NCBI GenBank assembly: GCA_947247005.1
Contig: OX365948.1
Coordinates: 52,993,401 to 53,057,400, forward strand
Direction of reading: 5' to 3'
DNA from: Spisula solida
Taxonomy: Eukaryota > Mollusca > Bivalvia > Venerida > Mactridae
Length of the DNA: 64,000 nucleotides
A program made the position numbers and the translations under genes. The notes under the pieces are model-generated. The model was not told the origin of the DNA. It was given only the letters and a program-made list of their open reading frames with translations, and searched no databases. How positions within the stretch are numbered: the first letter of the stretch is position 1; each line of letters starts with the position of its first letter. Below, one piece after another: positions 1-10,513 of this stretch.

Positions 1-627
1 TACTATAAAATTAGGAACGGGAACCAGACTGTAACCTGCTACATGAAACAGCCCAGTCGAAAAGCCCCATAGTTTGACTGAAGATGTTTGTGTACATTTG
101 TGAGCTTGTCTGTGATATACCTATAATATTACCAAACATGTATTTTGTTTTACTTTTTTGTTCCTGTTCCATTATGTGAGGTCACTTGTGAAAGTAGTGT
201 TGCGTCGCTGTGTATTTAGGCCAGAGTTCTTTTATTTTTCGTTACTCGGACCCTCCTGCCCAATTTTTTGGCATTTTCAAAAAAAAAGAAATGAAAAACT
301 GAAAAAAAACAATTGCATATAATGTTTTGATGATAAATGGACCAGCCTTGTATTATTATTTCATTATTTGTTAATAATAAGTTTTATTATATTAGTGTTT
401 CACTGTAGTGTACTAGTCTTAAGATAAATTGGCTGTTTTCTTGAAAACTAACACTGTTGTTGAGTGTTGATTGCTTTAAATTGGACCGTCATTGACTATT
501 CTACCACCAACAGCTTTTACAGTTTTTATTTTTTCCCTCCTCCTGTAATTTTTTTTCTGAAAAATGTCAGAGTAACAAAAAATTAAAAACTCTTGCCTTA
601 ACTGTGTTTTCATCTTCTCTGTGTGGG
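1..627. other. No recognisable gene; AT-rich, possibly 3' UTR of an off-window gene
   Basis: No open frame resembling a known protein is visible on either strand. The sequence is AT-rich with T- and A-runs, as in a bivalve 3' UTR or intergenic DNA. It could be the tail of a plus-strand gene lying to the left, but nothing in the window proves transcription. Confidence 0.3.
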
Positions 628-795
628 GAGCAGTGGTCTAGAGGTAGGGCACAAGCTTTGGGATCGTGAGGTCTCTTGTTCGAACCCGTCTGCGCCACTG
701 CTTAATTTGAGCTAGAATAACCCACAATGCTCCACTTTACCCAGGTGTATAAACAGTACCTGAGAGGGTCAAAAGTCAATGTGCTGGGGCCACCA
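628..795 (+). mobile_element. tRNA-derived SINE
   Basis: The head carries an A-box-like stretch (tggtctagagg, near 632) and a B-box-like stretch (tgttcgaaccc, near 677), spaced as in a tRNA-derived Pol III promoter. The body that follows contains a conserved-looking block with 'acccaggtgtataaa', which resembles central domains of animal SINEs; that resemblance is from memory. It ends where the inverted-repeat element at 796 begins. Confidence 0.6.
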
Positions 796-1035
796 GGGTA
801 CTGTTTTATCAAAGCTCTTACGGACATCGTAAAGTTACGTTCAAATTTAAATTCTTTATACATATTTTACGGCTAAAATGTGTGGTAAATGGATTTGCAA
901 TACTAATAATAAGTCAATGAAGAACTCATACAAATCATATCTACCTCCAAATGTGCAGTTGTTAAAGAATTATAAAGAATTTAAATTTGAACGCAAGTTT
1001 ACTATTTCCGTAAGTGCTTTGTTAAAACAGTACCC
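796..1035. mobile_element. 240-bp MITE with long terminal inverted repeats (copy 1)
   Basis: It begins gggtactgttttatcaaag and ends with the inverse (ctttgttaaaacagtaccc). The arms extend inwards about 60 bp, including the 'aatttaaattcttta' block and its inverse. A full-length copy of exactly 240 bp is at 50671-50910 and a 127-bp internally deleted copy at 35537-35663. The short open frame at 878-1138 lies mostly inside this element and is not a gene. No transposase is encoded, so it is non-autonomous. Confidence 0.8.
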
Positions 1036-2735
1036 CGCAGCACAAAGTGTAACAGCCAGCTTGCGACCCAATGATCGGGGGGTATTTGTATGGAAGATGC
1101 CATTCAATTGTGAGAAAATTTTAAGATATTTACGATAGAAAAGTTATTGTTTAAACAAGTAGGTGTAATGTCAATAAAATACATACATTTGAATAATTAC
1201 AATTATAACACTTATTTTGGTACAATTAAGTATATTCTGACTAATTGTTGGCTTAATTCTAGAAACTGAAAACGTTTTTTTCCAATTTTGAGAAAAATGC
1301 TTAAAAATATGAAGTTTTCGACTGTTATACTTTAGGCTATCCATGTATTGCAGAGATAAGATTTATTTCAACATAAAATATACATTAAATGTTACTTGGT
1401 GATCATAATAATTACAAATGTTTATATTAAATTCAATAAAATTCTGTTCTGTTTATTTTGTCTTAATTGAATGTGAATGTTTTTCGGGAAATGTTTTGTC
1501 TTCAAGTCTGAATGTTAAGTTCATGTTGTAGTAATATGATATTTTGTCCCCCATTGTGATTTGATCAAATTCTCGTTTCACTCAAATAAATGTATAGTGT
1601 ATGTGTCAAAACTGTGCGGCTGCATAGTATGCAAACTTCTTGTTATATTATAGAATTTTCATGTTCTGTGTTTCAATTACCCGTTGGTAAATCTCGACTG
1701 TGTTAAAATTATATTTTTGACATCACATGTAATGTTAAGCCATTTTAAACATTATAATTATAGATGATAAAAAGAATAAAAAAGTGCCTCATTATCGCAT
1801 ACTTCTGTTTTATTTAATGAACTCCAAATGGATGCTAACTGCGTCCATCCATGGTCAAGTGCACTAGAATTGTAACCCAGCAATCCGGGTACAAGTCCTG
1901 GTCATAAAATGCTTTTCAAGTGCATGAAGGGAGGTAAGATTCTTTAGACCTTAAAAGCCTTTTTTATTTGTGTTACCAAATCAAAATCAAGCCTTATTTA
2001 CTTTCGAAGTTCTTTGTTATGTTTTATTTTTTCAACCCATTTTGTTTTATCTGTGATTCATATGTCATGTTATATGACCCTTGATTGGAAATAAACTTTA
2101 TCCTATCCTACCCTGACAAAAATTTTTCTACCATATGTGGAAAAGTTCCAGGTTCCATGCGGAAGGGTAAGTTAGAACCTTTTGGGATACAGTCCAGGAA
2201 AACTGGTTAGGTGTATCAACAAACAAACCCAACAGATGTAGTCTCCACAAGTACTAGGGCCTGTATTTACAAAATCTGTAAAATGTATTTGTGCCAAAGA
2301 ACAAGTTTGTTGAAAAAAGAAATCTGAGAATTAAAGATGTATTTTTAAAGCTTTCATCTAAAACTGATTTTCTTTCTTATTTCAAAGAACGTTTGAGGAA
2401 AATCTTAAGACACTTCGTGAATACGGGCCCTGGTGGCCATGTTTTTCACAAACCAATATCTGCCTGAAGAAAACCACACGGACACTCTCTGTGTCGACAA
2501 GTTGTAAATGGTTTTGGAGATACATTTTGTAATTGTTAAATTGCTACAATGTGTTAGTGTGCTGAATTTGTAACCTGGCGATCCAGGATCAATCAGTCAA
2601 GGCAGACCATACTTTTCCATGGAAATTTGACAAAAATGTTGATTTTTCTCCAAATGTGGGCAAGTTGCTGGCTCCTTTTGGAGGTCATATAATTATACAG
2701 TCGAGGAAAACTGGTTAGGTATATCGGCCACCGTA
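1036..2735. repeat. Gene-free stretch with SINE bodies and a LINE-like tail
   Basis: No gene is recognised. AATAAA-type signals occur near 1181, 1436 and 2089. A LINE-like 3' tail (aaataaactttatcctatcc) is at about 2089-2110. Two degenerate copies of a SINE body, recognisable by 'ggaaaactggttagg', occupy about 2110-2225 and 2560-2735; further copies are near 22090, 33000, 52590 and 62140. Confidence 0.45.
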
Positions 2736-3231
2736 TGTAACTGAACAATTGGCTTTAAACCCGTATAAACAAACATATAGTGTGAGGACAATAGCTAAAG
2801 TGCGCCCAGGATAATGTGAAAGGCGGGCAAATTTGGTATAGTCCGCAAAGGTGTATTACAATTGTGTGCACCAATTATCAGTGATGTTTTGAGTACAATA
2901 CTGACCTTATCTGTTTATTTAAGTGATTTGTAAAACCAATTTTGCCACAGTTGACCAAACTGATTAATGTTTGTAAATATCACATTATCCTGGGTGGACT
3001 ATAACCATGAGCACTTTATGCTAGGGTTAAAGGTAGATAGGGCTATCACAGTCAGGCGTGATGAATACCGCCACAGCATCGAACTGATACAGGAATTTTG
3101 TTAGGATCTTGAAGCCCAAAAAACAATTTTTCATGGAATTATGCAGAATTTATTAAATCGAGGATCAGTCATCTTAAATGTGATATACATGTTAACTTTG
3201 TGAATACTATTGGCCTTTTCGACGGGGCTGT

Positions 3232-3487
3232 TTCCTGGCCCCGATCTCCCTAAGCATCTGAGCCGAGATTATTCTCAAATACTGGTATGTGTCTTTGAGA
3301 TAATTTCCATGGGAGGCCAGGCTCTTAGTTGGCACCAAAAAACGGATACATCGTTCTTAGTTTATTACAGTACAAAAATTTGAGCACTAACTTAAGAATG
3401 ATCTCAAATTTATACTTTTGACTTGAGCGAAATCTCAATTAGAGTTGAGATTTCTACTTGAGATGCTTCGGGAGATAGGGGCCAGGA
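3232..3487. mobile_element. Inverted-repeat (foldback) element
   Basis: The left end (cctggccccgatctccc, then taagcatctgag) is matched in inverse at the right end (gagatgcttcgggagatag followed by gggccagg). The inner sequence also contains pairing segments. There is no coding capacity. It lies in an otherwise gene-free stretch between 2.7 and 4.3 kb. Confidence 0.6.
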
Positions 3488-4374
3488 GCAAGTAATGGTC
3501 TGGTTCCCGTCTCTTAACTTACAGTACTACTAAAGTGCTAGTCTACTACTGTATTGTAATATTGGGGAATCTGACTATAACCAGTCCTGTTACACAAAAC
3601 AGCCCAGTCAAAAAGGCCTAATGCATGTATTTGCATACTAAGCATGTCCTTTAAGTAATGAAGAAGAAAACACATTTTACATGGAAATGTATTTTGAATC
3701 ACTTCAACGTTCAAGTCAATATCAATCAAGAACACAATCAAGGACACAGTCTGTCGTTAAATGATGAAATGACCAAATAATGAATTATTCACAATATGCA
3801 CAAACAAAATGAAATTTGCATTCTTTTTTGTCATCTATCTGAATTTGAGATAAATTTCAATTCTAGCTCTTAAAATTTCTTAAAATTTAACTGTTATAAA
3901 CTCAGACTAACGTTTCTGTTTTATGATACCAATTTGGAGTCCATCCTCCAATAGAAATGAACATTAAGACACATGATGAGACTAAGCTCAGATTGAGATG
4001 CTTCAGGTGATAGGGTCTGATTTCAACGTTACAATGGTCAGATGTCACATCATGGTTTTTAAATACAAACAAATGTACTTGCATTTCACATCAACATATA
4101 AAACCTGCTCAAGATCATCCATGAAACAAAGGTTCTCTAGTACAATGCTACCCAACAAAACTTATCACACCAGGGATGGTACAAAGCATCTTAGTAGAAA
4201 ACTTAAGTGTTTTAGCTAAACAAGAAAATCAGGATTTTTTATTTTTGCTTAGTTTTTAAGCACTATGCAATTATTGTTCAATTAGTGGGAAATATATGCA
4301 GCACAATTTGTAACTTAAGTTGAAATATTTAATTTTTGGCTAAGACACTTTGTGAATACCAGCCTGATGCCATT

Positions 4375-4612
4375 ATGACCATACAAGTGTCTTATTAAGG
4401 TACATATAGTCCTATGATAGCAAGTGTGCTAAGATGTGGCCAAACAAGTGTCCTATAAGATTTAGCCATATAATTAAGTCCAAGATTGGTCAAATAGCAA
4501 GTGACCCATCAAGATTTAGTAATATAAATAACATATGTCCTAACAAGATATGGCCATATAACAAGTGTCTTTACCAGAAAAGGCCATACTAGTAAGTGTC
4601 CTATCAAGAAAA
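4375..4612. repeat. Degenerate tandem repeat, unit about 38 bp
   Basis: The core 'ggccatataacaagtgtcc' recurs about six times with substitutions and small indels. It abuts the stop codon of the minus-strand XPD gene, so it would be the start of that gene's 3' UTR. A candidate poly(A) signal for XPD is the inverse of AATAAA at 4238-4243. Confidence 0.55.
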
Positions 4613-4615
4613 CAA

Positions 4616-6898
4616 TCATGTTATTTGTAGTCTTTGTTCCATCTTTTTCTGCATTTCTTCGGATTGCAACTGCTCGAGGGTAAGTAAAGACAGTCCAAGT
4701 TGGTCTTCACGACTGAATGGCTGAGCCATTTGACGTAGGAATCGTTTAGCAACTTGCACGGCTTCATCAGTGGAGAGGTTACACAAGCCGTCGCCTAAAT
4801 GTTCCTGAATCCACTTGGGTAGTTTGCCGCGCTTATCAGCACGGGAGAATCTTTTATCTGCAAACAACATTATACCGTAGTCTGTTTTCCCTCTCATACA
4901 ACGACCTACACACTGAGCCGCGTGTCTCATGGCATCGAATGTCAAGAAATCATTTTCCCTGATCTGAAAACGTTCTCGCAGGTACTCGAGTCGAGCTTTC
5001 ACTATTCTGCTTTGTGTGTACACATATGGTACGCCAAACATTATGACAGCTCGGCCGAGATGGTGATCAAAATCTACGCCCTCTGAGACTTTGCCTCTTG
5101 CCACAGACAGAAGAACAGCTCCTCGGCCATTTTCACAAGCTTTTTGAAAATTCAGAAGTGCAAGGGTTGTTTCAGCTGCATCCTGAGTTTCTATAAATAG
5201 CAATTTGTGTTTCTGAATCTGGTCGATAATTCCCTGTTCATACCAGGATGCAACTGTCGACTCCATGTAAATGTAACTGGTGAAAAAGCACACAAGTCCA
5301 TCAGGAACAACTCCGCACATTTCTACCAACAGGTTTCCGTAGTTACGAATAACAGCTGCATCTTCACGGCTTTCGAATTTAGAGCTCATAGCAACCTGGT
5401 CATTTCCTTTGCTCACAATCATTGGACAAATACAGGTTCTAGCGAGAGTCATAGAAAATGTAGCCATGTTGACAGGTCGAAAGTCGAGAATTTTCGGATA
5501 CATGTCGATTGGAGATAACGTACCTGATGTGATGACCACAGACTGAAATCTATCAAACACTGGTTTAACGGCTATTGATGCATCGAGACAGCTGAAGTTC
5601 AGAACGGGGTTGGGTATAGTCGGTGTTCTATCATCGAATGGTTCAATGATCAACACAAATCCCTTAGCGTATGTACTGACTAAAGTAGCAAAATGGGATA
5701 CCAAAACTAAAGACTTGAAATCGGACATGTTGGAAAGTTCTAAAGTACGGAGCAGAGATGCCAACCTCTCCGAACAAAATCTGAGTGGTTTGCGCTCAAT
5801 ACAAACTTTCTGAGAACAATCTTTGAGAAATGACGGAGGCGTTTCTGACACTACATGTTGCACACGAAGCCTACTTCTCATATACTCACAGAATCGCCTC
5901 AGAAAGGAAATAAAATGTTCAGCATTTCGAATGTTTCCAGGAACCGCCTCCTCTAAAATTTCGTCTGGAATTACTGGATTTGCCATCATAACATCTGTTC
6001 GACGATTCAAGTTTGTTTCTTTTAGACCTTCTACGAGTCTAAGATACTCTTCTTTCAATCTTTCGGCATCCGACTCCTTGATGCGATTAATGTGACGCGT
6101 TAGAACATCCATGTTCGCATTGCACCGATCCAACGTTCTCTTAGTTATCTGAACACTCATTGATTCAATGCACACATTGTCAATATTGTGAGCCTCGTCA
6201 AATATAACAACAGATTTCTTAGACAGTTCCTTTGACACAATATCTGCAATCTTCGGGTCCAACAAATAATAGTAGCTATAGATGACAACATCTGCTTGCA
6301 TGATTGCACTCCTAGCCAAAAAGTATGGACACCATCCTCTCTTGGAACCATACTCCTTCAGTTCATCGAGACCATAAATTCCCGGCGGAAGGACTGTACC
6401 TTTCCCATCCTTTTCCAAATGTTCATAGAAATTACACAACTCCACAGACTTGTCTTTTTCATGCTTCCTCCTGACGTACGACACAGTCATCTTTTGACAT
6501 TCTGCATCAACAGACGTTCCTTCACCACCTTGTGATGCTCGAGGGTGAATGCAAAGATTCTTTCTTGAAGACAAAGCTAATCCAAGTATTTCCTGTTTCT
6601 CACCGGTTTCTCGTTCATAAAAGTCCATCAAATTTTTTAATTCCTCAACAACTTTTTCCAGTTCTGGAATTGTTCGTGAACAGTAGATCATCTTATTAAC
6701 ATCGTTAGGACTGTTTTTTATGTAAGCAACCACTAATGACAGCAGGGATACAGTCTTCCCAGTGCCAGATGGCATTTCCAGCACACAGTGACCTTTAGCA
6801 TCTAATGTTCTCTTTAATTCCACCATATACATGAACTGTTCTGGGTATATGTAGTCATATGGAAAGTAGACCAACAGTCCATCAACGTTCAACTTCAT
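4616..6898 (-). CDS. ERCC2: TFIIH helicase XPD (ERCC2), complete single coding exon
   Basis: This is the 5'-3' iron-sulphur DNA helicase of TFIIH, which opens DNA in nucleotide excision repair and takes part in transcription initiation and CAK anchoring. The 760-aa product has the same length as human XPD and aligns from the first residue ([20 protein letters not shown]), which fixes the start. Visible motifs are Walker A MPSGTGKT (residues 42-49), four Fe-S cysteines at 116, 134, 155 and 190, DEAH at 234-237, and motif VI QCVGR at 662-666. R683 and R722, positions mutated in human disease, are conserved. Motif VI reads GRCMRGK where human has GRAIRGK. There are no coding introns, although vertebrate ERCC2 has over twenty exons. 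A good acceptor (ccttttgcag) at about 6950 suggests a 5'-UTR intron. The frame is intact, so this is probably a functional gene, perhaps a retrocopy that replaced its parent. Confidence 0.96.
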   Translation of the reverse strand: MKLNVDGLLVYFPYDYIYPEQFMYMVELKRTLDAKGHCVLEMPSGTGKTVSLLSLVVAYIKNSPNDVNKMIYCSRTIPELEKVVEELKNLMDFYERETGEKQEILGLALSSRKNLCIHPRASQGGEGTSVDAECQKMTVSYVRRKHEKDKSVELCNFYEHLEKDGKGTVLPPGIYGLDELKEYGSKRGWCPYFLARSAIMQADVVIYSYYYLLDPKIADIVSKELSKKSVVIFDEAHNIDNVCIESMSVQITKRTLDRCNANMDVLTRHINRIKESDAERLKEEYLRLVEGLKETNLNRRTDVMMANPVIPDEILEEAVPGNIRNAEHFISFLRRFCEYMRSRLRVQHVVSETPPSFLKDCSQKVCIERKPLRFCSERLASLLRTLELSNMSDFKSLVLVSHFATLVSTYAKGFVLIIEPFDDRTPTIPNPVLNFSCLDASIAVKPVFDRFQSVVITSGTLSPIDMYPKILDFRPVNMATFSMTLARTCICPMIVSKGNDQVAMSSKFESREDAAVIRNYGNLLVEMCGVVPDGLVCFFTSYIYMESTVASWYEQGIIDQIQKHKLLFIETQDAAETTLALLNFQKACENGRGAVLLSVARGKVSEGVDFDHHLGRAVIMFGVPYVYTQSRIVKARLEYLRERFQIRENDFLTFDAMRHAAQCVGRCMRGKTDYGIMLFADKRFSRADKRGKLPKWIQEHLGDGLCNLSTDEAVQVAKRFLRQMAQPFSREDQLGLSLLTLEQLQSEEMQKKMEQRLQIT

Positions 6899-6939
6899 TT
6901 TAGCTGCTTATATTTGGTGGTACTTTCTATGCTTAAAGA

Positions 6940-6965
6940 CCAATGGACCTGCAAAAGGAAACAAA
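6940..6965 (-). promoter_or_regulatory. Candidate 3' splice site of a 5'-UTR intron of XPD
   Basis: Read on the minus strand, a pyrimidine-rich tract ending ttttgcag lies about 52 bases upstream of the XPD start codon. A spliced 5' leader would explain how a coding-intronless gene is transcribed from a distant promoter. No donor has been assigned. Confidence 0.4.
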
Positions 6966-7028
6966 ACAATTTGGTAATTTGGTTTACATGGATCTAAATA
7001 TAATTTCATCTTGAATTTGAACAACACA

Positions 7029-7799
7029 CAGGGCTTTTTTCTGAATTTGGGAAAGGGGCCTGGCCTTTTGAGAGGGAAAAAAATTGCGCGTAAAACAGCA
7101 TTTTGGGGAAAAATTTCCAACAATAAAGGCCTACTTACTAAAGCTCTCAGCAACATTAAAATACAACAATTAAATCAATATATGCATATATTGTTATACA
7201 TGTATATCTACAGCATAGTAAACTAGTAACAGTTCTTTTGTACAACAGTTTTATTCATAGGAAAATAATTCAGAATTCCTGGATACAATCAGGGATCATA
7301 CTGTTCAAAATCTTATTCTTACAGCATTTAAAATACTAATTCGTCCCCTCAGTAGTTTTTTTTGCATACATGTATGACATTTTTGTAAACAAATGCCGTT
7401 TTACGGATTGTTTTAAACCGGTGCGTTTAAAAACCAACCACGGCCGGAAAAAAAGGTACTTTGTCGATTTACGGCATGTCGCAAACGGTGGAGTGTGTAT
7501 AAAATCTATCTTATACCATCAATTATGGTATAATCCGTACTGATTACCGGACTTTTAACACATCCTAGCAAGTTTTCGACATTAATTGCTGGTTTGCGTT
7601 AGACAAGTACGGAACAGAAAACGGGATTTCTTGCAGATATTTCCCGTTTCTCATAATTAAAAATGCTTTTCTGTTAAAAAATTGTTAGGCTAGGGGGAAA
7701 AATCGTTGGCTTGGGGAAATAAATTTGCTTGGGGAAATGAATTTGCTTGGGGAAGCCACCGTTAAACGGCGGCTGTTATATAGAGAAAAAAAGCCCTGG
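7029..7799. mobile_element. Non-autonomous DNA element, ends cagggcttttttt / aaaaaaagccctg
   Basis: The termini at 7029 and 7798 are inverse to each other, and 'acaca' occurs on both flanks (7024-7028 and 7800-7804), as a 5-bp target duplication would. Near the right end 'gcttggggaaat' is repeated three to four times (7688-7756). There is no transposase. It sits about 130 bp upstream of the XPD start codon, inside or before its leader. Confidence 0.55.
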
Positions 7800-8086
7800 A
7801 CACAATATGGGAATACTTTCAATTTAAATCACATGCACATTGATTAGTTTACTTATAATAATGGACAGATGAAAATACATATGGATTGTGTGCAGTAAAA
7901 TTTAGCGAGATAACTCATACACGATTTACTACAAACTAAAAATTGAATCGGAATTGGTCGAAATCTGTTGGGTTTTAGCAGGTGACAATCTGCGCATAAC
8001 TAAGACGGCTGAAACAAGTGCAGGGCAATTCGTATTGTTACAATGGCTACAAATCAGTGTGTACAATCAAGTTTACCTCATTCACC

Positions 8087-8618
8087 ATATCGACATTACA
8101 ACTTAAAACCCGTTTTCCGGGATTACGGAATTAATTGAGCGACAATGTGCGAGATATTCCGAATGTACGTCAGGGGGGGAAACGGATATAGCGTATAGAG
8201 CAACTAGGTACAAAAATCGCGATTATTTAAGCCAAATGATAAGAATTTGTAAAAAGTCTTATTAGAAAACAATGACAACACAATTTTACGACCTCGCTGA
8301 TAATATTTTCGCCTAAATGATGTTTAACTTGAAAAATGCGTATTTTTTATCGACATCTGTATCGAGCCACGGAAGCGGCCGTGTATAATAAAATGCAATA
8401 TTTCAAATATAAAGCATTTTTTAGGATAATTCTTGCTAAAGTTTAAAAACAAAGATGTTTAATGATAATGTGTAATAATTATTTTATATGTTTTCATGTT
8501 TAAACGTTGAAAAAAGAATAATTATTTACACTCCCGCTATACCGCTTATTGCTCGCTAACCCCCTGACCGTGAAATTTCGGTTCCGGAAAAACGGGTTTT
8601 ATTGAGTAATGTCGATAT
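8087..8618. mobile_element. 532-bp terminal-inverted-repeat element
   Basis: The left end atatcgacattacaac, followed within 10 bp by aacccg, is mirrored at the right end by cgggtttt then gtaatgtcgatat. The interior has further short palindromes and two 'ccccctga'-type segments in opposite orientation. No open frame of note. The stretch from 7.8 to 10.3 kb otherwise contains no gene that I recognise. Confidence 0.65.
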
Positions 8619-9247
8619 CGAGAATAAGGCCAATAATTTGATTTTAGAACAAAGAACCAAACTTGACTGTTCATGCCTAAAGGTTTAGCAGTTCATTATG
8701 TATGATTTTACACAAATACACACAATATACCAGGGGTAAAATACAAAGGAAAAAACTGACATATTCATACTAACTTATCTCGACCACCAAAATTAAAACT
8801 TAGCAATGAGAAGCAATTATCCGAAAATTCTATCCGGCTACTATGTGACATCTAACATTTGGTCCTAGCAAGTGTCCAACATAGTGGAAATATGACAGTC
8901 ATACTAATTGATTCAAAACGTAAAATACATTTAAATACTCACATCCTCTAACTAAACAATCATAATGCGTAAATGCAACAGTAAATTTCTTATTTTGCTG
9001 AAATTGCACGCTGAAAATTAGCGTGAGAATTACGCTGTGATGAAGTTTACTAAAGGCATGACGCCCATAAATTTACCAAATAATAGAGTGAGTTCGATGA
9101 AATAAAACTCATTTTTGCGACGATTATACGATAAGACAAGGTACATAATGTCGATACCGCTAGGTGTAGTATGAAAGATGTGACAAAATCCAAATCCCAC
9201 AAAGTAGAAAGCCAATTCGAGTAAAATACATGCTCAGATGCTACATG

Positions 9248-9292
9248 GTTTGAACCAAAGACCTAAATATATATTTAGGCCTTTGGTTTGAA
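9248..9292. repeat. Near-perfect hairpin
   Basis: An 18-bp stem (aaccaaagacctaaatat and its inverse with one mismatch) around a 2-base loop. A related half-site, accaaagacctaaatata, lies at 10022, so this is probably the end of a dispersed element and not a regulatory hairpin. Confidence 0.6.
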
Positions 9293-10366
9293 CACTCTCC
9301 TCAGTCAAGGATGGTAATAAATACTTGGTGTCGTCATCACTAAAGTTTTCTTAAACCACGAAGTTTAATCACAACACTAAAAATGAAAATGTCAAATCAC
9401 TATGTTACAAAACTCTGGTAAGATCCCAGTTATTATACTCCGTAGGCATATGCCTAATCTGCTTTCTATATATAGTACATCACCTCACTCATAATTTAAT
9501 ATAAATACATTGGAGATCAGTCAGGTGAGTCAACAAACAAGACTTTTCCAGATACACATACATGTATCCTGAAACCTTGTTCAAATATAGGTCTGATTCC
9601 AAACTGGCCATATTCTACAAGATCTATCATGGTCTTGTAGCAATTAACGTACCCATCTAGAAGTCCCGACCATGTTAACAAGTCATAAACATGAAATTAT
9701 AAACGCCTTATTTTCCGCCAAAACAAGCCAACACATATACTTCTTTAAGTACATTACACATTTTTCCTCATACCAAAGTCCTGATATATCACTCTTGATA
9801 TATATAATACCAAACATTTCCATTCCTTTTGTGAGGTTTCGGTGATGTTCTTGTTTTTGTCCACCCAAGTTAGAGTTCTGTAACTTTGTGTTATGTGGGA
9901 ATACATTTAATAATCACATGTATGTAACAAAATCGATGTTTTATGATAATTCCACGTTCGTGACCCAACGGATTTGTAAAATTGTGGACTAAGTTAGTCC
10001 ATGTATTACATCTACACTGAATACCAAAGACCTAAATATACATATAAAGTCAAAACAAATTAGTATAGTGGCTCTTGTAACATGCTGAAATAAAATAGGA
10101 TAGATAGGCAGGATAGGAAAACATTTTTTAAAATTATTTTATTTGTTTTTTTTCACTGTGAAAGCAACGGTCCACAGTGACTTCCAGCAAAATGCTAATA
10201 AAATGTTTAAGGTAAGGGGAAGAACTAGGATCGATCGGGTTACTAGAACCATACTACATGTATTAAATTGTTTTGGCCTAATAAAAACACTTTTAAAAGT
10301 AATACAACACAAACACTTCGCATATTTCATTTTTACTCAATATGAATAATTAAGACAGATTTGTCC

Positions 10367-10372
10367 TTTATT
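10367..10372 (-). terminator. Poly(A) signal AATAAA of the FCSC-repeat gene
   Basis: On the minus strand AATAAA lies about 145 bases beyond the stop codon of the 499-aa gene, a plausible spacing for a short 3' UTR. Confidence 0.5.
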
Positions 10373-10513
10373 CGGTCGGACAAACAACAAAGACCAAACC
10401 AACGACCAAAATTTAAAAAATATACTACTAGTATATCTAGATCAATCAATCGAGTGGCCAACCAATCAAAGACTGTTAAACTACGCTCAATTGTTCAAAT
10501 GTCACATCTCCCT

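Noticed and set aside
878..1138. 86-aa frame
   Set aside because: Mostly within the 240-bp MITE, whose other full-length copy does not keep the frame.
4616..6898. Related Fe-S helicases (FANCJ, RTEL1, DDX11)
   Set aside because: Length 760, N terminus [20 protein letters not shown] and all motif spacing fit XPD only.
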